From: Obelidium mucronatum
Lineage: Eukaryota; Chytridiomycota; Chytridiomycetes; Chytridiales; Chytriomycetaceae
Direction: 5' to 3'
DNA length: 64,000 nt
Assembly: GCA_025765595.1 (NCBI GenBank)
Contig: JAIVFH010000003.1
Location: 124,001-188,000 of the forward strand
Part shown: piece after piece, positions 1-11,700 of the stretch
Numbering within the stretch: the stretch's first letter is position 1
Layout: every line of letters begins with the position of its first letter
Position numbers and translations under genes: made by a program
The notes under the pieces: generated by a model
The model's input: the letters and a program-made list of their open reading frames with translations, nothing else
What the model was told of the DNA's origin: nothing
The model's database searches: none

Positions 1-52
1 GCGTCCGCCAGCGGCGGGGAACAGCGGGACTCTAACATCAAGCCGGAAGAGT

Positions 53-3037
53 ATGCCCATGATGGCGAAAGTAAACTTTGGAGACGATGAAAACGAAGGA
101 GATGAGCTTCCACTGAATGATCACGTGATACCGCCGTTACTGCCGGCTGGTGCAGCTGCGGTAGCTGCGGCGGCCGCTGGTAGAAGCATGAGTGTCAAAA
201 ACCCGCCCCGCTCGAAACTCAACCGGGCACACGATGACACGGACGACGACGACGACGATGAGAGTGACGATGACGATGGTGGGAAGAAACCGCGATACCT
301 TTCAACAGTTTCGTTAGCCAAAAAGAAGGTTTCTCAGCAAGGTAAAACGGCGCGGGTGCAAGCAACGCTGAGGAAATCAATGGGCGACGGGTTACACGAT
401 GCTTCTTCAGTTCCATATCATCAATCAGCACCCATCATGAAAAACAGTCGAATTTCAATAAAAAGCGTCGGCGCGGCTCCATCAGCACTTCGTAACTCTG
501 GAACTGGACGGAATTCTCAATCCAGCCCCCGCGAAAGCACTGAAAAACCAATCATTTACATGTATCCCCGAAAGTCTGTCATGTCTTCGCAATCAAACAA
601 TATACTGCCCCGATCCGCGTCGTCACAGCATGGGGCTGGATTCAGTAGATTCAGCTCGACAATGGCCACTGCTGGCGAAGTGGAAGAAATGCCAGACCTG
701 GAAACGCGAAAATCCAAAATCCAAGCCCTGTCTCAGTCCAAAGCTTCCTTTAACGCTACTGCTGCTCCTTCTGCTGCTGCGCCATCTGCACCACTTACCA
801 CTGCTTCTCCACCAAAATCTTGTACGGATATCACTGCAATCCAGCATCTATCACCGCCGCCACCACATCAGAATATACCTCCACATTACGAAGACGAAGA
901 AACGCCAATCGAAGAAGAAGAAAACTTCACGCAACGAATCCCTCTCAAAGACGATAACCAAGAATACTATGATTACGTTATGCTGAGCCAGCGGCACGCG
1001 AGCTCAAACTTCATCACCAAAATCGGATCAGGAGAAATCGACTATGGAACGCCAGAAACAGTGGTTAAAATCATTGGCCCGTACGTTATGGGAGAGCAGA
1101 TCGGGAAAGGCGCCTATGGGAAAGTCAAGGAAGGATTGTGTTCTGAAACTTTACAACGAGTTGCCATCAAAATCATCAACAAAAAGAGACTGAGAAAGAT
1201 TCCGAATGGTGTGGAAAACGCGTTGAGGTATACCCAAATGGATCTATCAAATTGTCCTAACGAAAAAAAACGTAGCGAAATTAAACTCCTTCGACGAATG
1301 AAACACCGCAATATCATAATGCTTATAGATGTATACTGCAAAGTCGAAGATGACGAAGGGAACGTTGGAATCTTCAACTGGTTTTCAACAATTGAAGACG
1401 AACCAATCACTTGGACGTATGATGATGGCTCTGTTGCGGAAAAAAAAGTTGTAGTAATGAAATGGTATCTTGTGTTTGAGTATTGTCCTTGTTCGCTGCA
1501 AACTTTGTTGGAACAATCGGAAATGAAAAAGCTGACGGCTTTCAATGCACACAAGTTAACCACCCTTTTCTTCAATCGACAAAACATGTATATTAACGCA
1601 TTCATCTTTTAAACCTTCCAGATTCTTTGTACAGTTGATAGACGGATTAGAGTACCTTCATTCTCAGAGCATTATTCGTAAGATTGCATTTGAGAGGGAG
1701 AGAGATAAAAATTAGCACAAAGAGCTCATTTAATAATACAGATCGAGATATCAAAGCGGGTAATTTATTAATAACTCCCGATGGAGTTGTCAAAATCTCG
1801 GACTTTGGTGTAACAGAGGTATGAAACACTCATTCACAAAACGCGATTGAACAACTGAATATATTTTGTTTTGTTTCCACCCCACAAAAGCAATTTTCAA
1901 TGTATCAATCCAAGGAAATGATTAGTGAATTATTTGCTGGCACTCATCAGTTTATGGCTCCTGAAATTTGTGAAGGACAAGGGGCGTTTGAAGCAACGAA
2001 AGGTATACTCCGGTTCTCTTTTCCAATTTATGCCCAACATGTTTATAATTTTTTTAATTAATTTCGCCTTCTTTTAGTGGATATATGGGCTTGTGGGGTG
2101 ACACTGTGAGTTGCTCAAATTTCTTGTCATATTTACATTGATTTATTCGAAACCTCTATGTAGATATAACATGCTCTCTGGGAGGTATCCTTTTGAATTC
2201 CCAGAGGACGGAAATTTGCTTGGTTTATACGAGAGGATCGTGGTTGGTAAATTTGAAATGCCAACAGGATTAGACCACGACTTGGAAAATTTGCTGCAAG
2301 GTACAAAAAAAAACAAAAAAAAAATAGGATTGTTCTAATGTGTGTGTGTGTGTGCAAACACAAAAAAAAAAGGATTACTATGTGTTGACCCAAAGCAGCG
2401 GCTTGGAACAATGCAAATTCAAAAACACCCATGGTATCTCGCGTATTTCGAAGAAACCATGAAACCGCAACCTCCCATCATGTCATATCCCAGCAGTGAT
2501 TTTGCAGCGCCTGATATGGGTGCAGCGCTTAAACCAGCACTTCCGCCAAAGCAGCTGGCAGTCGCCACAAAAGAGCCCACAGTTACTGCAAGCAATAATG
2601 AGCTTTTACGCAAAAAGTCGGCGGAGAAGAAGGCTAAATATCAAAGTATCATTTCATTGCATCAAAAGGAAACGCCGTGTGAAACCACAATGATTCCATT
2701 CCTATCTGAATTATGCAGCAGGGAGATTGAAGAAGAATTAGTCACTATAAAGCGGTTTATTGATATGGTAGGGAGGGATGATGATTTCAAGGAGCCAGTC
2801 GTTGAAGATTCCAACCAAGGTCTTGAAGGAAAGGCAGTTGCTCGATCGACTGGACATATCAATCAAAGCGGTGGGATTAAAAGTGGAAGTGGCAAACTAG
2901 GTAGTGGAGGAGTACACAGTAAAGAGGCCGAAACAAATCTTGTGGATGATCCTGACACAAGGAAACGAAAGCCTTTCAAGATGTTTTTCAAGAACCTGTT
3001 TCATGCAAAGGACAACTCAGTCAAACCTCGGGGATAA
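53..3037 (+). CDS. LKB1/STK11-like serine/threonine protein kinase
   Basis: Predicted upstream kinase of the AMPK type. Seven exons: 53-1554, 1622-1677, 1742-1818, 1891-2002, 2078-2105, 2164-2300, 2373-3037, giving 858 residues in one intact frame. About 345 N-terminal residues are low complexity, with an acidic Asp/Glu run near residues 63-76. The kinase domain then shows the glycine loop GKGAYGKV, the VAIK lysine, HRDIKAGNLL, DFG and APE. LKB1-like signatures include RKIPNG after the VAIK strand, QLIDGLEYLHSQ and VDIWACGVTLYNM. A segment of roughly 20-25 residues is inserted before the hinge EYC relative to animal LKB1. The C-terminus is basic and has no CAAX box, unlike animal LKB1. The reading frame is open to the window edge with no upstream stop, so the true start could lie further upstream. 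A CaMKK-like AMPK kinase is the alternative, but the LKB1 signatures fit better. Confidence 0.85.
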
Positions 3038-3111
3038 ACTACTATTTAATATAATAATATATTCACTTTATTTATTATTTGAAAAACAATGACGGTGCAG
3101 CATTGCTTGTG

Positions 3112-3405
3112 CTATTTTGGAACTTCCGTTTTGATTTGAACTCCGTGAGCCGACTTGATTTCCGCCTCGATCGCGGCCACAACGAGTCTGTGTTGTTTGA
3201 CCAGTGACAGACCCTTGAACTGCGCACTTGCAACTTCGACGGCGTACATGGCGCCGCAACCCCCACTCACGTCTTTGACGTTGAGCTTTGCAGGCGACAG
3301 GGCGGCGTTGAGCAGCGAGTGAATGCGCTGCTCGCCCGCAGTGAGGCTGTCGGCTGGCTTCGCGGCGGCGGTCGAAAAGAGGCGCCGGGCGACGGCGGTG
3401 AACAT
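3112..3405 (-). CDS. BolA family protein, BOLA3-like (mitochondrial)
   Basis: A 97-residue single-exon protein of the BolA family. In mitochondria BOLA3 works with the glutaredoxin GLRX5 and NFU1 in passing 4Fe-4S clusters to targets such as lipoate synthase. The N-terminus MFTAVARRLFSTA resembles a mitochondrial targeting peptide. The BolA core follows with SGGCGAMYAVEV, holding the cysteine typical of BOLA3, and a conserved histidine in the late helix (AHG) that is a usual cluster or glutaredoxin ligand. The ATG at 3405 is chosen because it precedes the targeting sequence. The last exon bases of the kinase gene lie 75 bp away and converge on it. The 5' half is much more GC-rich than the flanks. 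Confidence 0.85.
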   Translation of the reverse strand: MFTAVARRLFSTAAAKPADSLTAGEQRIHSLLNAALSPAKLNVKDVSGGCGAMYAVEVASAQFKGLSLVKQHRLVVAAIEAEIKSAHGVQIKTEVPK

Positions 3406-3766
3406 TTCAGATGGCAAAAAATAAAATAAAGTTTATCTTTATTCTTCACATTTATTTCTATTGAAGTTTATTAATCATTCAATTGATAATAGTCATCATA
3501 TTCATCCTTCTCTTCCTCATCCTAATAAGAGCTAAAGCGTCATAAAGATAGCTGGCGGAAAAGCTGTGGGCGGGAAGTAGAATGGAGATAGTACTAGGAA
3601 GAAGAATACATAAGATTTGTTATGCCAATACGACAAACAGGCACGACAAAATAACCGCTAATTTCTCTGGTGGTCTGTACGAACAAATTTCACAAGCACG
3701 AGGGAAGCATGGCCCACCCAAGTTCAAGACATTTCATACCTTTCAACCACCTTAACCACGAAAGAA
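3406..3766. other. Intergenic spacer between divergent genes
   Basis: This 361-bp stretch separates the starts of the BOLA3-like and SOD-like genes and must hold both promoters. It is AT-rich. I see no gene, repeat or recognisable control element in it. Confidence 0.5.
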
Positions 3767-5485
3767 ATGTATTCTCTGACAGTTGTGGCTCTGCTGCTGG
3801 CTTCTGCTGCTCAAATCAAGGCTGCTGCTCCTGGTAGTACTGTTGACGTTCCAGACTGTTCCAAGTCTGGGATTGTTCGTTCCTTGGATAAGTTGGAGAA
3901 CGAGCTTGCACTGAAGACTCTCTTTGGGCAAACCCACGATGCCCAAATTACTGCCTTGAAAGTAAGTTTGTTGAATGAACAGGCATAAAAGGCTGTTATC
4001 ATTGCCCACTGATCAACATGGGAAAAACAGGCCCCTGGTGTTCAGGCCGTCTGCGAAGACTTTTCCAGCGTTGCTTCAAAGATAAACGTGGTCAATGATA
4101 AAGATGCCGGTGGTGTAGCTCAAGGAGTGGTATGTACTTATCCGGATACTGTTAATTTCGACCTTGTCGCTGACCGTTGTTCTAGGCTTGCAAAGTTTTT
4201 GTCCTGTGCCCAGGTACTAGCTTTATCGGTGATAGCACTGTTGCTGGCGGTCCACCAACGACCACTTGGGGATTCCCGAAACAAACCCCATCCAAATACA
4301 CTGCCACCGCCAACATTGCTCCCATCAACGGATCCACGATCCAAGGAACCTTGACTCTCTCTCAAGAAGCCGAAAGCCCCAACGTCTTCATCTCCGTCTC
4401 TTTAAAGGGAATCCCTGCCAACACTGTCCACGGATTCCACATTCACGCGTTTGGAGACGCATCCACGCCGCTTACAGGACTCAACATGGGTGGACACTTT
4501 AATCCTTCGAATGTGAGCCACGGGTGTGCCAACACGCGTGATTCTTCAGGGGTGGTGACTCTTCCAGCAACCATCCATTTTGGCGATTTGGGGTCTGTTA
4601 CAGCGGATAAGGATGGAAACGCAGCTCATTCTTGGGTTTCTGCTCAACTCAGCTTGTTTGATCCAACCAAGCCTGGATTCGTGCTGGGTCGTGGAGTGAT
4701 TGTTCATTCACTTGCAGATGACTGTGTTACTCAGGTATGACAAAAATTCAAACGAATTATTAGCTTTTACTATGTTCCTGTCTTATGTAAATCTATACTC
4801 ATTGTTTTGTTTTCCTTCTATTTTTCGTTTCTTCTTCTCTCAGCCAACTGGAAACTCTTCCACACGTCTCGCTCAAGGGGTCATCACAACCACCACTGAC
4901 TTCTCAGTCTCGGCGTTCCCAAAAGCAAGCAGCTTGAATGCAATCGCTGTATTCCAAGGGGATTCCTCGTCGGTCAAAGGCCTTGTTTCCCTTGACCGCG
5001 AGAAATCAGCCCTCTTGTTCAACTTGACTGGCCTCGCCCCGTCAAAGAAATACGTACTCGAGAGCTACTACACTGGTGACACTACGAAAATCAAGACTGT
5101 TGCGGTCAAGGAAACAAAGTGTGACGCGTTTGATGGAGGAGATATTCTTGGTGACACCATTGCTGCCAACGACAAGGGGGAACTTGTTACAACCTCGAAA
5201 ATCGCGTTAGATGGTTGGAGTACTCAGAAACTGTTTGGAAGAGGTTTCGTTCTTGTTGGGGTTGATGGGAATTGTCCTGTTGCTGCTGCTGCTGTTGGGG
5301 TGCAGTTTGTTGCACCGCCCGTGACTATTACGACCACTACAACTGGTACTGCTACTGATATCTCTGCCAAAAGGACTGCCGATGTGTATACTTCAACTAC
5401 GAAACCCAATCTGGTAGTTTCTTCTGCTCAACAAACAACCACTACTTCTGCGATTGCTTTTTTCTTTTTGAGTCTTATCGTTTGA
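3767..5485 (+). CDS. Secreted, probably GPI-anchored Cu/Zn superoxide dismutase-like protein with two SOD-type domains
   Basis: Predicted extracellular superoxide dismutase-like protein of 494 residues from four exons (3767-3961, 4031-4129, 4186-4734, 4844-5485). It has a signal peptide (MYSLTVVALLLASAAQIKA) and ends in a Ser/Thr-rich stretch plus a short hydrophobic tail, as in GPI-anchored proteins. The first SOD domain keeps every metal ligand: HIH in GFHIHAFGD, HFNP, HG, HFGDLG and the last histidine in VIVHSLADD, plus the active-site arginine in STRLAQGVI. The family's disulfide pair is missing: no cysteine lies in the loop before HFNP, and the GNxGxRxxCGVI signature has Gln at the cysteine. 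A C-terminal segment (about 4930-5310) resembles the first domain but lacks the histidines. Fungal surface SODs are the nearest family; activity is inferred. Confidence 0.85.
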
Positions 5486-5728
5486 GCCCCAACTAAATTC
5501 CAATATGTAGTTATATTTTAATGATAGACTACAGTTATTTATTGTTAATTTAGCGCTGAAGTGAATATCGCCTCGATCACGACTCTGTGTTTTACAAGAG
5601 ACCTCAATAGACAGACCCCTTGAACTGTGTGTTTTTGCATTTCGAAAAGGGACACCTTTTTTTGGTGAAAACAAACTAAAATAAATAAATATAAAATAAA
5701 AATAAAATAAAAGAATAAAAAGCTGTCC

Positions 5729-8700
5729 ATGACTCTGCAGCTCGAAGCGCGGCTGGCTCAGGCCCTCGCGGATCTGCAGACAGCACATGCGCACCTGGGC
5801 GATCTGCGGTAACAGCGTCCTTGCGTTAGTTTGCTGATTCCTTCGCTGACACCGTGGCGCCCTTTGCGCTGACTTGACACCCGACAGCACCGAGCCGTTC
5901 TCTGCATTTGCCGTCAACGCCGGCCTGCAGAAGGCCGTCGGCACGCTGCGGGCGGAGGCGGACGGGCTTGCATTCGCGAACGCCTCGCTGGCGGCGGCGC
6001 TCGAGCAGACGCAGGACGCGCGCGTGGCGGCGGCGCACGAGGCGGTGAGTTCTTTTCGTTCTTTTAGTTTCTTGTCTGTCTGTCTGTCTTCAGCCAGCCC
6101 TCGAAAGCGACTCCAACTAACCACACACACACACACTCTCTCTCGCGCCAAACACAGCGCCTCGCCGCAAAGCAACTCGTCGACGCGCGCCGCCGCGCCG
6201 ACGACGCCACCGCCGCCGCCGCGCGCCTCGCCGAACGCGTCGCGGCGCTCGAAGACGACTGCGCCACCCGCACGCGCGAACTGGCCCTGAAGGACGCGCA
6301 GAATAAGACGCTGGCCGCCGCGCTGGACGCCGTAGCCGCTGGTCCCGCAAAGTCCGATGCAGATGCGGACTGGTGCCGCAACTGCACTAGGCTGATGCAG
6401 CTCAACGAGGAGGACCATGCCGCCGACATCTCAAACATCAGTCTGCTCAAAAAAGACCTGCTGGCTGCCCAGGCAACTATTGCCCATCTCGAAGCAAAGA
6501 TAAATACAACTGCTGGGCATCTCAAGGACGAACAAGACGCCCACTTTGAAACTGCTCATAAACTGGCCCTCAGCGAAGCCACAGCTGCACGGCTGGAGCT
6601 GGAAAACAAACAGTCAAATCAAAATATGAAGGCGTACATGAAATATTCTGAGGAGCAACAACACTTGTTGATATCACATATCGAACGGATGCAGACTTTT
6701 TCAAATCGGAGGATGGATAATGCCGCTGGGGTTCTCTCCAAGACACATCATCAATTTATTGCCACTCTAGAAGCAATGAAGGACATGTCCACAATAATTT
6801 GGATCAGTTCGGCGGAAGACGCAACTATTTCCCAGAAATCGAAAGAGCCATCCCAAGAACCAGAAGCTGCCAAAAAGCTTTTTGAAATTGAAACAAAGCT
6901 GGATGGAATTCGTGACTCTGTGAAATGCATCCTCTCCACAATGATTTCCAACACAACCTCAACAGAGATTCAGGAAAATTCCCTTCCAATGACGCAACTC
7001 CTGAAACGCAATGCCAATAGTCTGCATGCCAGCAACTCTTTGCTTTTTTACGGAACCTCAGACAATAATGGACCAGTTGAAAACGCTCCTGTTGTTTCGT
7101 TCATGAAACGAATTGGATCGACTCTTGGATTAACTCCTGACGTTATACCTCCAGCTGATTACATCAGTATCCGATCTGGAAAAATGCCTTCCAGGACAGC
7201 GAGTCCGCAACGCCAACGACTTGAACATACAGATTCAGATATCGTTATGGACTCTTTGTCGGATTTAGAGGACGATCGGGATGGAGTAACCGACGGTGAC
7301 AAAGTTCAAACCCCACCAAACATCTCTTCAACTTCACTGCCCACCGGTACTCCGACTAATGCTAGTCATTCACATGCCATCCCAGGCACAGAGCTCAAGG
7401 CAGTTATTACACGCATAAAAGCAGCTAAATTAAGCAAACTTGTTCAAGTCATCAATGCAAAAGATGATGAAATTAGTCTACTGTCTAAAGAAGTCGAAAC
7501 TTTGAAGGGTGTGTTGATGAATGTGGCTGGTAATGTCGAGTCATCAGAAGCGAATCAGGTATGAGCCGTTCTTAGTTTGAACAACTTGAATAGACTCACA
7601 AACACCTTTTTTTTTGTCAAAGGAGAAAAAAACTGCCAACCCGGACGATTTTTCTCTGAGTCTTGAGTGGAAAGCGAATACCCTATCATTAGAGAAAAAG
7701 GGTACTTATTCCTACCGTGCCAACCAACTTCCACCAAACCTGATATTATTTGTTTCTCGCAGAGCTTCATACAAAACTAGAAACTCTCCAAGCCCGAGTG
7801 ACAGCGTTGCAACAGGTTGGACTTAAACTAAAATCCGATCTCGATGCAAAGTCAATCAGCCTTGAACGCGCCGAGCAATCTCACGAAGAAACAATCTCCC
7901 AGTTAAAGCAAACACAAATGAAGCTTGAAGCAACTGAAGCCCAGTATTCAGCTATCCAAGAGCAAAGTCATCAAATGAAACTGGAAAGTGATCAATTGAA
8001 GAAACGAATGGCGTCTATACTGAAGAAAATCGAAGGTTTGTAGAAACCCATTTTTATTGCCATGGGTCAACTAATGATTCAACAACAAAAAAAACAACAG
8101 GCAAAACTCTTGAAATTGTTTCACTTCAACTCAACAATGAAGCGTCAACCACTTCAGACTCATTTGCCTCACCCAAAACGCCAAACTTATCAACATCCCC
8201 ACTTTCTTTCCTATCCCCGACATCTACATCTACAGAAATGCAAGTGGCGACCCGGTACTTGGCTGAAAAAGAATCCGAAGTCAGCCATTTACGCACACAT
8301 ATTGAGAAACTGAATTTGCGTGTTACGGACTCGTTCCACAGGATCCGTGACTTGGAGTCCAAGCTACTTGCTAGCTCTTGTGAAGTAGAGAGGCTGAAAG
8401 CAGTGGAGGATTTATGTGGACAGTTGGAAGTTGAATGCGATCGTTGGAGAAACTCTGCAACGGCATCAGCAAAGAGAGCAAAAGAGCTAGAGCAATCTGG
8501 AGGAGAACGAAAGAAGAGCAACGCCATTGCGCCGAAACCCTTGGAAAAAAATCCTGAAGGGGATGACTTGAAGATCCTAAAAGCGTCACTAGTTCGTGCA
8601 ACGTTAGAATCAGAGTCTATAATCGAGCGATTGAATCGAGATAAGAAGCGGCTACACGAGAATATCGAAAGTTTGGAGACTGAAGTTGAACAATTGAGGA

Positions 8701-11700
8701 ATCGCGTGAATGCAGATCAACTGGTGCTTTCAACAAAAGATATACAGATTCAAGAATTGGAGCGGTTGCTTTCTGCTGTACAGCAGCAGCAGCAGCAACA
8801 TCAGATGATAGCTAGTTCTCCTTTGGGAAACGATGCCGTCTCTTTGGCCAATGACGGATCGGAGAGTTTTAAGATTGTCGCTGATGAGAGATTTGCGGCA
8901 CTTAAGCAATTGGAGCGTTGTCGGTTAGACCTTGAAACTGCTCGGAATAAAGTAAGTTGGTGTGTTTTTTGCGTGTGTGTGTCTGCCCTTCTGACGGATG
9001 AAATTCACAGATCATGTCACTTGAGTCAGCTATTGAGCTGTTACAGTCCCAAAATGTACACCTTAACAAAGACCGTGGTTTGCCTGTTGTTTGTGTGTCC
9101 CCTTCTGATAGACCGGTGGACAAGAAAGTCGCAGTACCCGTCGGCTCTGCCGCTCAGCAGAGTTGCCAGAGGTGTATTGATACAAGTGGATTAATGAGGG
9201 ACCTATCGGATTGCCAATCCAAGATTGCCTCGTTTGAAGATCGGTGCAAGAAAGACTGTTTCAGAATTGGTGAACTGGAAAACGTGTTAAACGCATTACA
9301 ACGGGAAAAGTCATCTCTAGTGACAGAACTGGATGGTCGATTGAAAGATTTGAGTGTTCTTCACAGCAAGGTATTGCGCTTGGATCCCCTTCTTTCATCT
9401 TGATAACCTGACTTATTGTTTGTCCCAAGACTCTTGCCCATCAAGCCACCATTAACTCTTTGGAGCAAGCAGTATCTGAGCGAGACCGCAAGCTTCGTGC
9501 TTTGGAGAACCAATCAGACTCACTGTTGGCTGAAAAGATTGCTTCGTTGGAGGATTTAGCCTTGAAATCGTCTCAACTACACTCGATCCAGAATCAATTT
9601 GAGGCGTATCAAACAGACTTATCGAAACGGTCTACGGATGTTGTTCACCTCATTACTCAGGGCTCTGAGCAGCAACAAGAGATTCGAAGGCTTGAGAACT
9701 TGTTGGAGGAAAGAAATCGCAGAGTCATTTCTTTGTCAACAGCTTTCGAAGCAGCTGAACAAGATAAATCGTTGATACAAGGAAACTTCCAGACTTTGGA
9801 GATTGACAAACGTGCTTTGGAGGAAGAACTCAAGAACAAAGTAAAGGACCTCAATACCACTCAAATCCAGCTTGTTAGTCAAGAAAAGCTCGTCTCTGAG
9901 AAAACAAGTCGGATTGAGAAGCTTGTGCAACAAATCTCGGAGTACCAAAAGTCCAATGAAAGGCTGGAGAAATCATTGAAGGAAGTAACTGTCAAGTACC
10001 AGCTTGCTGAATCGGTGATTAAAGAGCTGAAGGAAAACAAAGAGTCTCTTGAAGCGTCTCTGAGAAAAGAACAGAAGGAAAAGATGGCCTCATTGGAAGA
10101 GCTGTCGCAAAAAGGGATTTGTTTGAATGCCACCCAGGAAGAGGTTGCTGCTCACCAGAAACTAATCGCTGAGAAAACGCTTCGCATTGATGAACTGTCA
10201 ATGCAGCTGTCTAGGCATTTGTTTTCAATCAAATCGTTGGAGAGCTCTTTGACTGAGAAAGATTCGCGATTAAAAGGAATCGAGGCGTCTATGGAGGTGT
10301 TGCAGAAGGAGAAGGGGTCTTTGGAGAGTTTATTGGATGCTGAATTGGACGAGAAGTTCAAGCTTCAAAAGAAGGTACTTTTGAACTCAACTCATTTTTG
10401 GTGCTTTTTTATTCTTACCGCCATATAGTCTACATCTTTGTCTCAGTCAATGGAGGAAGCAATTGCAGCGAAGAGCAGTGATTTAGACAAGCTTTCTCGG
10501 GAGATGCAACGTCTTTCCAGCGAAAGAGACTCTATCTCCAAGGAGCTCGCCATTAAGGCGGACGGGTTGAACTCGTTACAAAACCGACTTGCAAAGACGG
10601 AAAAGGAGCTTTCTGCCAAGAATGTTAAGATAGCAGATTTGAATGGAGAAGTTACAGTGCAGAGAGAAGCGATTATTTCTCTTGAGCGCTCTGTTGCTTG
10701 CAAAGCCGCCGAATTGGCAAGACTTGAAGATAACTTGACTCTTCAGGTTTCTCAAAACAATGCTGTTACTACAAAGCTTGATGAAAAGTTGAAGGAAATT
10801 AAATTTTTGGAGCAAAAGGTTTGTTGTGAAATTTGTTTTTTCGGGGTGAATGCAACCATCAATTAATAGTTTTTTTTTTGCAGATTGGCTCGTTCCAAGT
10901 CGAAGTAGGAACTCTAAATTCAGCTGTTGTCGAAAAAGACAAGGCCAATGCGCTTTTGCATACTCGAATGACACAACTCGCCTCGGACCGAGACCATGTG
11001 TCCAGCGAGCTTTCAAAGGCATCTGCTCGGGTTGCCAATCTCCAAAACGAAGTAAATACAATGAAAGAAACGTGCTCGCAGGCGCAAATGGAAACAACTT
11101 TGTATCATGACAAACTCGACGCTTGTCAAGGCCTTAACCAGTCTCTGGAACGAAAGCTTGAGGAAACGCAGGGAAATTTCAGTGCTCTGGAAATATCTTT
11201 CAAGAGTTTGGCTGCTGAAAAAACGGCGTTATTGCAAATGCTGTCTCAAAATAACGTAGTTGTGGATGACAAGTTGAAGCAAGTTGCTATCTTGGAACAA
11301 AAGGTGATTTCAGCTTCCTCTTTTGGTGTGTTGTTTATGGCTCTGATCCTTTTTTTTCTTGTTCCCGCCTCAGGTTGACACTCATCAAGCTGATGTCAAG
11401 TCACTAAAATCAGCCATTGTCGAAAAAGACCAAGTCATCATGCTTTTGCAAGATCGCGTGGCGCAAATGGTCTTGGAGCGAGACAGCCTGTCAAACGAAG
11501 TTTCAAAGGCGTCAGCTCTCATCATAAATCTCAGAGACGAAGTGAAGACAACCAAAGAAATGTGTTTACAGGCGCAAACTCAATCAAATATGTATCATGA
11601 CAAACTCGATGCTTCATACAGTCTTAACCAGTCGTTGGAACGAAAGCTTGAGGAAACTCAGGGTCACTCCATGGCTTTGGAAATGTCGCTAAAGAATTTG

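Noticed and set aside
5393..6525. Long minus-strand frames opposite the start of the coiled-coil gene
   Set aside because: Low-complexity shadows of GC-rich coding sequence. The + strand frame splices cleanly from 5729 onward.
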